From: DAIDJM01 sp964250215
GTDB taxonomy: Bacteria > Pseudomonadota > Alphaproteobacteria > Acetobacterales > Acetobacteraceae
Assembly (NCBI GenBank): GCA_964250215.1
Contig: CAXUEX010000025.1
Location: forward strand, 1 to 26,110
Direction: 5' to 3'
Length of the DNA: 26,110 nucleotides
Shown here: one piece after another, positions 1-6,721 of the stretch
Position numbering within the stretch: position 1 is the stretch's first letter
Layout: each line of letters starts with the position of its first letter
Notes under the pieces: model-generated
The model's input: the letters and a program-made list of their open reading frames with translations, nothing else
The model's database searches: none
Told to the model about the DNA's origin: nothing
Translations under genes and position numbers: made by a program

Positions 1-2211
1 CCGGCGCAGCATGAGGGGTCGCCGGCCGAGGCGCGGGCGCGGCTTGCGGCCATGCTGGGGCCGCACGCCGAACAGCGCCCCAGCCAAGCCGACTACGCCG
101 ATGCGGCGGCGGCGGCGTTTGCGCCGCGCGACGCTCCCGGCGATCCGCGGCTGGTGCTGGCCGAGGCGGGCACCGGCACGGGCAAGACGCTGGGCTACAT
201 CGCGCCGGCCAGCCTGTGGGCGGCACGCAACCGGGCGCCCGTGTGGATCAGCACGTTCACGAAACATCTTCAGCGGCAGGTGGAAGCGGAGCTGGCGCGG
301 CTGTTCCCTGACCAGTACGAACGCCGCCGCCGCGTGGTGGTGCGCAAGGGGCGGGAGAATTACGCCTGTCTGCTCAATCTGGAAGATGCGGTGGGCCAGG
401 CGCTGACCGGCATCGCGGGCGCCATGGTGCCGCTGGGCCTGGTGCTGCGCTGGGCGGCGGCCACCGCCGATGGCGATCTGGCCGGCGGCGACCTGCCCGG
501 CTGGTTCGGCGAATTGTTCGGCAGCGCGCATTTGTCGCGGCTGGCCGACCGGCGTGGCGAATGCATCCATGGCGCGTGTACGCATTATCGCAAATGCTTC
601 ATCGAGCACGTGGTGCGGCGGGCGCGCACGGCCGATCTGGTGGTGGCCAACCATGCGCTGGTGATGGCGCAGGCGGCCTGGGGCGGGCTGGATGGCGAGA
701 CGGTGCCGACGCGCTATGTGTTCGACGAGGGGCATCTGCTGTTCGAGGCGGCGGATGCGGCTTTCGCGGCTGAGCTGAGCGGGGCGGAGGGTGCCGAGCT
801 GCGCCGGTGGCTGCTGGGGCACGAGGGGGGCAGTTCGCGCGCCCGCGGGCTGAAGCGGCGGATCGACGATCTGGTGGTGGGGCGCGCGGAGCTGGAAGCG
901 CCGCTGGATGCCGTATTGCAGGCGGCCCGCGTGCTGCCGGGGGCCGGCTGGGGCCAGCTTCTGGGCAGGCCGGCGAGCCCGTTCGAGGGGTTTCTGGCGG
1001 CGGCGCGGGAGCAGGTGCTGGCGCGCACGGAATTGCTTGAACCGGAGCGCGCCGGCACCGTGGAATGCGATTTGTATCCGGTGACGCCGGCGCTGGCGGA
1101 AGCGGCGCCGACGCTGCTGCGCGCGCTGGGTCGGCTCGCCGAACCGCTGGGCACGTTGATTGCGCGCCTGGAAGCATGGCGGGATGCCGAGGCGGATGAG
1201 TTGCTCGAAGCCGATCGCGGCCGCATCGAGGCGACGCTGCACAGCCTGCGGCGGCGGGCGCGTGATCCGGTGCGGGCGTGGATGTCGATGCTGGCCAGCG
1301 TGGGCGAAACGCCGCCCGAGCCCGGGACGGTGCCGCAACATATCCATCTGCTGCGGCTGGAGCAGCGCGCGGGCGGCGCCGGCGATGTTGGCTACAATCG
1401 GCATTTTCTCGATCCCAGCCTGCCGTTTGCGCTGACGCTGGCACGCCCGGCGCATGGGCTGCTGGTGACGAGCGCGACGCTGCGCGACACGGGCGAGGCG
1501 GGCGCGGAGGCCGATTGGCACGCCGCGGAAGCGCGCGCGGGGGCGGCGCATTTGCCCTCACCCGCGTTCCGCGCCGCGGTACCGAGCCCGTTCGATTACG
1601 CGGCGCAGACGCGCTGCTTTGTCGTCACCGACGTGGCCCCGGATATCGCTTCGCTGGCGGCGGCGTATCGCACGCTGTTCCTGGCGGTGGGCGGCGGCGG
1701 GCTCGGGCTGTTCACAGCGATCGCGCGGCTGCGGGCGGTGGCCGCGAAGATCGCCGAACCGCTGGAGGCGGCCGGAATCAAGCTGCTGGCGCAGCACGTG
1801 GATGCGATGGACAATGCGACGCTGGTGGATATTTTCCGGGCCGAGGAGAATTCGTGCCTGCTTGGCACGGATGCGATGCGCGACGGCGTGGATGTGCCGG
1901 GGCGGTCGCTGCGGCTGGTGGTGTTCGAGAAGACGCCGTGGCCGCGGCCGGATATATTGCACCGGGAGCGGCGGTTGCATTTGAGCGGCGGCGCACCCGG
2001 CGCTTACGACGATCGCGCCGCGCGGCTGCGGCTGCGGCAGGCGTTCGGGCGGTTGATTCGTGCGGCGAACGACCGCGGCGTGTTCGTGCTGCTGGATCGG
2101 CGCACGCCTTCGCGGCTGCTCTCGGCATTTCCGCCGGGGGTGGAGGTGCGGCGGCTGGGGCTGGCGACGGCGGCGGCCGAGGCGGCGGCGTTTCTGGGCG
2201 CCGACGGGTAG
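1..2211 (+). CDS. DinG/XPD-family Fe-S ATP-dependent DNA helicase (5' end outside window)
   Basis: Superfamily 2 helicase of the DinG/XPD type, which unwinds DNA 5' to 3' using ATP. The reading frame is open from base 1, and the first ATG (52) lies only about 40 residues before the Walker A motif, so the true start is probably upstream. Counting from that ATG: Walker A with GTGTGKT at 40-46, four cysteines suited to a 4Fe-4S cluster (106, 171, 176, 182), the VVANHALV segment at about 197-204, the Walker B variant DEGH at 225-228, and C-terminal helicase motifs with GTDAMRDGVD and QAFGRLIR (663-670). All key motifs are intact. The DEGH box in place of DEAH is a conservative variant. It could be annotated dinG, but the missing N-terminus and the many paralogues make a symbol unsafe. 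The next gene starts 156 bases downstream on the same strand. Confidence 0.9.
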   Translation, partial: PAQHEGSPAEARARLAAMLGPHAEQRPSQADYADAAAAAFAPRDAPGDPRLVLAEAGTGTGKTLGYIAPASLWAARNRAPVWISTFTKHLQRQVEAELARLFPDQYERRRRVVVRKGRENYACLLNLEDAVGQALTGIAGAMVPLGLVLRWAAATADGDLAGGDLPGWFGELFGSAHLSRLADRRGECIHGACTHYRKCFIEHVVRRARTADLVVANHALVMAQAAWGGLDGETVPTRYVFDEGHLLFEAADAAFAAELSGAEGAELRRWLLGHEGGSSRARGLKRRIDDLVVGRAELEAPLDAVLQAARVLPGAGWGQLLGRPASPFEGFLAAAREQVLARTELLEPERAGTVECDLYPVTPALAEAAPTLLRALGRLAEPLGTLIARLEAWRDAEADELLEADRGRIEATLHSLRRRARDPVRAWMSMLASVGETPPEPGTVPQHIHLLRLEQRAGGAGDVGYNRHFLDPSLPFALTLARPAHGLLVTSATLRDTGEAGAEADWHAAEARAGAAHLPSPAFRAAVPSPFDYAAQTRCFVVTDVAPDIASLAAAYRTLFLAVGGGGLGLFTAIARLRAVAAKIAEPLEAAGIKLLAQHVDAMDNATLVDIFRAEENSCLLGTDAMRDGVDVPGRSLRLVVFEKTPWPRPDILHRERRLHLSGGAPGAYDDRAARLRLRQAFGRLIRAANDRGVFVLLDRRTPSRLLSAFPPGVEVRRLGLATAAAEAAAFLGADG

Positions 2212-2367
2212 TTTTTCACATCGCGGCTTTATGGGCGGAAGCGGCATAGGCCTGCGTGCGCCTGGCGCATACTGTGGCCGATTGGCAACGATCCTGGCAC
2301 GCCGCGTGCTTGGCTAGGCTTGTTCACACAAGGCCGTGATCCGCAAATCGAAGGAACCGATCGCCCG

Positions 2368-3579
2368 ATGAAGCGAATTTTGGTTATCGCCGCCGCCGGC
2401 ACTACGCTGGCGGCTTCCGCCCAGGCGCAGACCGCCGCTCCGGCTCCGGCCACACCAGCTCCGGCCCCTGCCGCTCCGGCGGCGCCGGCCAGCGTGACGC
2501 TGCTGGCGCCGGGGATGAACGGCCCGCTCGCGTTTCCTTCTGTGCCGTACAGCCTCGATGTGGGACCGCTCGGCAAATGGTATGTCGATGGCGCGGTGAC
2601 GGCACTGGGACTGTGGCAGGACAATCACGCGGGCGTGGACCGTTCCACTTATGGCGATCTGAGCAACGGCCAGATCTTCATCCAGAAGGTGGACGGATGG
2701 TGGCAGTTTTTCGTGCAGGCGGGCGGCTATTCGATTCCGGCGCTGGGCACGGCCTACACGCCGAACGACCTTACGCATAGCTGGGGGGATTATTACACGG
2801 CGCTGCCGCAGGCGTTCCTGAAGATCCAGCCGACCGACAATTTCTATATCGAAGCGGGCAAGTTGCCGACGCTGATCGGCGCGGAATCGACCTTCACGTT
2901 CGAGAACATGAATATCGAGCGCGGGCTGTTGTGGAACCAGGAACCAGCCGTGAGCCGCGGCGTGCAAGCCGATTACATCCGCGGGCCCGTGACCTTCGCG
3001 CTGTCGCTGAACGACGGCTACTACTCCGACCGCTTCAACTGGCTATCGGGATCGGTGGCTTGGACGATCAATACCGCGAACACGCTGACGTTCGCGGCGG
3101 GGGGCAATCTGGGCCATACGGGCGCGAACACGCTGCGCACGCCGGAATTCCAGAACAACAGCTCGATCTACAATCTTATCTACACGTATAACAAGGCGCC
3201 GCTGACGGTGACGCCGTATATCCAGTATTCGCATGTGGATGCCAACGCGCAGCTTGGCATTGCCCATTCGGCGAACACTTACGGCGTGGGTCTGCTCGCG
3301 AATTATGCATTCACGTCGATGTTCAACCTGGCTGGCCGGTTCGAATATCTGGGCACGGACGGCAACTCGGCCTCGGCGACGCCGAACCTGCTGTATGGGC
3401 CGGGCAGCGATGCCTATTCGTTCACGATCACGCCGACGTTCATTTTCGGCAAATTCTACGTCCGCGCCGAAGGCAGCGTGGTGAACGCCACCAGCATCAC
3501 GGCGGGGGATGCGTTCGGGCGGAGCGGCACAGCGAGCACGCAATGGCGGGGGCTGCTGGAGGGGGGGGTTCTGTTTTAG
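2368..3579 (+). CDS. Outer-membrane beta-barrel porin (BBP2/OmpL-like)
   Basis: Predicted outer-membrane porin of 403 residues. The ATG at 2368 follows an AAGGA ribosome site at 2351-2355 and gives a clean signal peptide (MKRILVIAAAG, then ASAQAQ, cleavage about residue 22). An Ala/Pro-rich linker (about 23-45) follows, then a long run of alternating polar and aromatic strands typical of a beta-barrel (KWYVDGAVTALGLW, FFVQAGGYSIPALG, FYIEAGKLPTLIG). The protein ends in a hydrophobic last strand with terminal Phe, the usual signal for barrel assembly. The pattern resembles the putative beta-barrel porin-2 family. An upstream in-frame ATG at 2320 would bury the signal peptide and is less likely. 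The substrate cannot be read from sequence. purQ begins 40 bases downstream, so some read-through is possible. Confidence 0.85.
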   Translation: MKRILVIAAAGTTLAASAQAQTAAPAPATPAPAPAAPAAPASVTLLAPGMNGPLAFPSVPYSLDVGPLGKWYVDGAVTALGLWQDNHAGVDRSTYGDLSNGQIFIQKVDGWWQFFVQAGGYSIPALGTAYTPNDLTHSWGDYYTALPQAFLKIQPTDNFYIEAGKLPTLIGAESTFTFENMNIERGLLWNQEPAVSRGVQADYIRGPVTFALSLNDGYYSDRFNWLSGSVAWTINTANTLTFAAGGNLGHTGANTLRTPEFQNNSSIYNLIYTYNKAPLTVTPYIQYSHVDANAQLGIAHSANTYGVGLLANYAFTSMFNLAGRFEYLGTDGNSASATPNLLYGPGSDAYSFTITPTFIFGKFYVRAEGSVVNATSITAGDAFGRSGTASTQWRGLLEGGVLF

Positions 3580-3619
3580 CGCCTCCCCTTTGGACATCAG
3601 CCGTGCTAATTGCGGTGGC

Positions 3620-4312
3620 GTGAAAGCCGCGATCGTCATCTTCCCGGGCACGAACCGCGACCGCGACATGGCGATTGCGCTGCGCCGCGCCAGCGGGAGC
3701 GAGCCGCGCCTGCTCTGGCATGGCGAAACCGAGCTGCCGGAGTTGGATCTGGTGGTGCTGCCGGGCGGGTTCAGTCACGGCGACTATCTGCGTTGCGGCG
3801 CCATGGCCGCGCAGTCGCCGATCATGCCGGCGATCCGGGCGCACGCGGCGCGCGGCGGCCTGGTGCTGGGCGTGTGCAACGGCTTCCAGATTCTCATCGA
3901 GGCCGGAATGCTGCCCGGCGCGTTGCTGCGCAACGCAAATTTGCGGTTTCTATCGCGCGACTGTCATTTGCGCGTGGAGCGCGCCGGCACGGCGTTCACG
4001 CGGCATTATCAGCAGGGCCAGGTGTTCCGCGCGCCGATGGCGCATGGCGACGGCAACTACTTCGCCGATGCGGCGGCGCTGCGGGCGCTGGAGGATCAGG
4101 GGCGGGTGGCGTTCCGCTATGTGGATGCGGCCGGCCGCACGGCGCCGGGGTCCAACCCGAACGGCAGCACGGAGGCGATTGCGGGTGTTTATAGCGAGGA
4201 TTTCCAGGTGCTGGGGGTTATGCCGCATCCGGAGGATTTGGTGGATCCGCTGATGGGTGGCGTGGATGGGGCGGCGTTGTTTTCGGGGTTGGTGGAGGCG
4301 GTGGCGGCTTAG
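3620..4312 (+). CDS. purQ: Phosphoribosylformylglycinamidine synthase subunit PurQ (glutaminase)
   Basis: Glutamine amidotransferase subunit of FGAM synthetase, the fourth step of purine synthesis. It releases ammonia from glutamine and passes it to PurL. The protein has 230 residues, normal for PurQ. The class I amidotransferase triad is visible: nucleophile Cys86 in GVCNGFQ, and His203 and Glu205 in MPHPED. Other PurQ signatures are PGTNRDRD near the N-terminus, LPGGFSHGDYLR (48-58) and AHGDGNYF (141-148). The start is a GTG at 3620, chosen because the encoded VKAAIVIFPG matches the family N-terminus. Its ribosome site is weak (GGTGG very close). In many alphaproteobacteria purS precedes and purL follows purQ; here neither is adjacent, and purL lies 2.4 kb downstream. 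Confidence 0.96.
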   Translation: MKAAIVIFPGTNRDRDMAIALRRASGSEPRLLWHGETELPELDLVVLPGGFSHGDYLRCGAMAAQSPIMPAIRAHAARGGLVLGVCNGFQILIEAGMLPGALLRNANLRFLSRDCHLRVERAGTAFTRHYQQGQVFRAPMAHGDGNYFADAAALRALEDQGRVAFRYVDAAGRTAPGSNPNGSTEAIAGVYSEDFQVLGVMPHPEDLVDPLMGGVDGAALFSGLVEAVAA

Positions 4313-4360
4313 AGCGTGACCGGCTCTGATTGAATCGGACATCGGTGCCGGTCACGCTCT
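4311..4360. repeat. Palindromic REP-like element after purQ
   Basis: A perfect 13-base inverted repeat, AGAGCGTGACCGG (4311-4323) and its complement (4348-4360), encloses 24 bases. The left arm overlaps the purQ stop codon. Similar 'GAGCGTGACCGG...' palindromes are, from memory, dispersed extragenic repeats in alphaproteobacterial genomes; this is not checked here. RNA from either strand would fold into a stable hairpin, so it may also end purQ transcription, although no clean T-run follows. A second imperfect pair, GAGCAAC...ATCGGC (4377-4392) against GCCGATGTTGCTC (4410-4422), lies just downstream. Confidence 0.6.
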
Positions 4361-4455
4361 AGCTCATTGTTTTGTCGAGCAACTTCATCGGCGCGCTGAC
4401 GCGGTGTGTGCCGATGTTGCTCTAGTTTCGCGCTTGGGAGCAAGCACCGCGCCTC

Positions 4456-4471
4456 CGCGATCATGATCGCG
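4456..4471. promoter_or_regulatory. Perfect 16-base palindrome, possible operator
   Basis: CGCGATCA followed directly by TGATCGCG forms an uninterrupted 16-base palindrome 91 bases before the NmrA-like gene. It lies in a non-coding stretch and has the size of a dimeric regulator site. No regulator gene is adjacent, so the role is only suggested. Confidence 0.3.
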
Positions 4472-4562
4472 CAAACGGGATCGGCACTGGGTTGCGCGCC
4501 GCCCATCCGCGGCCAACTTGTTCGCGCTGAACCGACCCGTTGCCATCTGATCGGAGACTGCA

Positions 4563-5447
4563 ATGATCGTTATCACCACGCCTACCGGCCAGATCGGAAG
4601 CCATGTCGTTCGGCATTGCCTGGATCACGGCGAAGCCGTGCGCGTGATCGCGCGCGACCCTTCGCGTCTGCCGGGCGCGGTGCGTGATCGCGTTCAGGTG
4701 GTGCGGGGCTCGCATGGCGATGCGTCGGTGATCGATGAAGCGCTGGCGGGTGCCGACGCGCTGTTCTGGCTGGTGCCGCCGGATCCGCATACCGCGAGCG
4801 TGGAGGCGGCCTATCTCGACTTCACCCGCCCCGTTTGCGACGCGATCAAACGCCACGGCGTGCAGCACGTGGTTGATGTGAAGGCGCTTGCGCGGGGCAC
4901 GAAGTGGGAGGCGCGGGCTGGGTTGGCGACCGTGTCGGAGCGCATGGACGAACTGATCGCCGCGACGGGTGTGGCGCTTCGCAGCCTCGCCGCGCCCGGG
5001 TTCATGGACAACATGTTGATGCAGCGTCAACCGATCCTGGAGCAAGGCGTGTTTTTCGGGCCGATCGATGCCAACCGGAAAATCCCACAGATCGCGACGC
5101 GCGACATCGGCGCTGTCGCCGGCCAATTGCTCTGCGACCGGTCCTGGAGCGGCCAGGCTCATATGCCGCTGCTGGGCCCCGAGGATCTGTCGTTCGATGA
5201 CATGGCCGCGATCATGGCCGAAAGGCTGGGCCGGCCGGTGCGCTACCAGGCTGTGCCGTTCGACGCGTTCGAGGCGCAGCTTCGCGAGCGCGGCATGTCG
5301 GCAGCTTTCGTGCAGGGTTTCACCGAGATGATGCGGGCCAAGAACGAAGGGCTGGACAACGCGCAGCCGCGGACGGCGGACAGCACGACGCCGACAACGT
5401 TCCGGCAGTGGTGCGAGGAGTCGCTGAAGACAAAGGCTGAAAAATAA
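4563..5447 (+). CDS. NmrA-like NAD(P)-binding protein (atypical SDR)
   Basis: Rossmann-fold protein of 294 residues of the NmrA/atypical short-chain dehydrogenase type, the group containing NADPH sensors and quinone-reductase-like enzymes. The N-terminus has the dinucleotide-binding loop TPTGQIG (6-12) after strand IVITT, followed by RVIARDP (about 27-33), where the NADP phosphate is often bound. VDVKA in the middle replaces the classical SDR catalytic strand, and no YxxxK pair is evident there, consistent with the NmrA group. The C-terminal half (GPEDLSFDDMAAIMAERLGR) matches the substrate-domain pattern of these proteins. ATG 4563 follows GGAGA at 4553-4557. The gene is monocistronic, between a palindrome patch and a convergent gene. 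Substrate unknown. Confidence 0.8.
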   Translation: MIVITTPTGQIGSHVVRHCLDHGEAVRVIARDPSRLPGAVRDRVQVVRGSHGDASVIDEALAGADALFWLVPPDPHTASVEAAYLDFTRPVCDAIKRHGVQHVVDVKALARGTKWEARAGLATVSERMDELIAATGVALRSLAAPGFMDNMLMQRQPILEQGVFFGPIDANRKIPQIATRDIGAVAGQLLCDRSWSGQAHMPLLGPEDLSFDDMAAIMAERLGRPVRYQAVPFDAFEAQLRERGMSAAFVQGFTEMMRAKNEGLDNAQPRTADSTTPTTFRQWCEESLKTKAEK

Positions 5448-5457
5448 TGCGGCTTTA

Positions 5458-5504
5458 GGCCCGCCAGACGATTTCGCGTTATGCGCGCTTTTATCTGACG
5501 GGCC
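5458..5504. terminator. Inverted repeat between convergent genes, possible terminator
   Basis: GGCCCGCCAGA (5458-5468) pairs with TCTGACGGGCC (5494-5504) with one mismatch. The loop contains a smaller CGCG/CGCG stem and a short T-run. It lies between the ends of two convergent genes, where a bidirectional terminator would be expected. No strong T-tract follows the outer stem, so it could instead be a dispersed repeat. Confidence 0.35.
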
Positions 5505-5539
5505 CGTAGTCGCTCAGCTATCGCCGGTTCGCGGCGTCG

Positions 5540-6484
5540 CTACCGCGCTGCGCCGCCCACGCCAGCGTTGATTGCGTGGGCATATTGATGCACTTGGCTG
5601 GTGCCGACGATCTGGTCGAAAATCCATACCCAGCCGCCGACGATGCCGCATTGCTTGTGCCAGCTTTGCATTTGCGCCTGGGTTTGCGCCGGCGTGAGGT
5701 AGGGCGGGGCGGATTGCTGGTCGGAGATGCCGGGGAACACCGGCACGCTGCCGAAATTCCAGCCGGAGCAAGGCGAGTTGCCGCCGCCGCCGGCGAAGGT
5801 TTGCAGATGGATGCCATCGACCAAGCCGGCGTGCTTGGCGTTGATCTGCGATACCACCGAAATCCAGTAGCTGTTGTTGGTGTAGGGGTTCATCGTGACT
5901 TTGTAGCCGAGCTTGCCCAGCATCAGCGCGAATTTCACCGTGGATGGCGCATCGTAGCTGTTTTCGTCGTCGAAATCGATCGCATCGACCGGCAGCGCGG
6001 CCTTCACCGCGGCGAAATCCTTGTAGAGGATGCTGTTCGGCCCGGTGCCCTGCGCATCGACCAGCGCCTTGATATCTTCCCAATCGCCGAAATTGGACGA
6101 GCCGACGCTGAGCGTGACGCGCTTTACCGTGCCGAGCTTGATTTTCGCGAGTTGCGCGGCGAAGTGCGGGTAGGTGGTGTTGCCGACATAGGCGCCGGCC
6201 GACGTCAGCGGGAATTCGCCGTTCAGGTTCAGGTCGCCCGTGCTGTTGACCTCGACGCTCCAGACGATCAGTTCGTTGAATCCGGATGTCTTGAGTTCGC
6301 CGACATTCTTTGGGACCTGCTTGTAGATCGGTCCGCCACCCAGGATGCCGGTATATCCTGTCTGCGCGGCGGCCGCGCCGGCGTAGGCGGCAACACCGCA
6401 CAGCATCAGCGCCGATGCGGTGGTGTTCCAGTTCGCGCGCTTCGATCGTGCCTGCGCGTTCGGCACGCTTGTCGTCTCGGTCAT
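5540..6484 (-). CDS. Secreted GH18-like (chitinase-fold) protein
   Basis: Exported protein of 314 residues. It begins with a long basic n-region (RSKR at 13-16), a hydrophobic stretch at about 22-40 and an AAAAQT cleavage-like site. The mature part reads as a TIM-barrel glycosidase: TLSVGSSNFGDW (124-135) resembles the GH18 strand-3 SxGG region, and VDAIDFDDE fits the catalytic DxxDxDxE motif exactly (Asp167, Asp170, Asp172, Glu174), with Glu174 as the presumed acid. Late segments GLVDGIHLQTFAGG and GGWVWIFDQ fit strands 6-8. This suggests hydrolysis of a GlcNAc-containing or related polymer, but the substrate is not shown and the overall similarity to well-known chitinases is limited. ATG 6484 is preceded by AAAGGG six bases upstream. 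It stands alone and antisense between purQ and purL. Confidence 0.65.
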   Translation of the reverse strand: MTETTSVPNAQARSKRANWNTTASALMLCGVAAYAGAAAAQTGYTGILGGGPIYKQVPKNVGELKTSGFNELIVWSVEVNSTGDLNLNGEFPLTSAGAYVGNTTYPHFAAQLAKIKLGTVKRVTLSVGSSNFGDWEDIKALVDAQGTGPNSILYKDFAAVKAALPVDAIDFDDENSYDAPSTVKFALMLGKLGYKVTMNPYTNNSYWISVVSQINAKHAGLVDGIHLQTFAGGGGNSPCSGWNFGSVPVFPGISDQQSAPPYLTPAQTQAQMQSWHKQCGIVGGWVWIFDQIVGTSQVHQYAHAINAGVGGAAR

Positions 6485-6710
6485 TTACTACCCTTTCGTC
6501 GGCGGATGTTTCGCCATGAGCGTGTTGGGCCGTTGCCCGCGTCCGGGTCATGCGCCGGATCGCGGCGGCAACCGCCACTGGGCGGGGTAGCTAGCAGACG
6601 GTGGCGTGGCGAGACAGTCCCCAATTCAAGCCGGCAACGGCTTCTGGCCCACGCCGCGTTTCCCGCCTAACACATGATGGGCCTAGGGCACCGCCCCGGC
6701 TTTGTTCTAC

Positions 6711-6715
6711 GGGAG
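6711..6715 (+). promoter_or_regulatory. Ribosome binding site fixing the purL TTG start
   Basis: GGGAG lies six bases before a TTG at 6722. The in-frame ATG at 6674 has no Shine-Dalgarno sequence and would add 16 residues not typical of PurL. Confidence 0.6.
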
Positions 6716-6721
6716 TCGCCG

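Noticed and set aside
599..1561. Long minus-strand open frame (320 codons) opposite the helicase
   Set aside because: Very Arg/Pro/Ala-rich with no recognisable domain; antisense shadow typical of GC-rich coding DNA.
5576..6670. Long plus-strand open frame opposite the GH18-like gene
   Set aside because: The minus-strand frame has a signal peptide, catalytic motif and ribosome site, while this one has no recognisable features.
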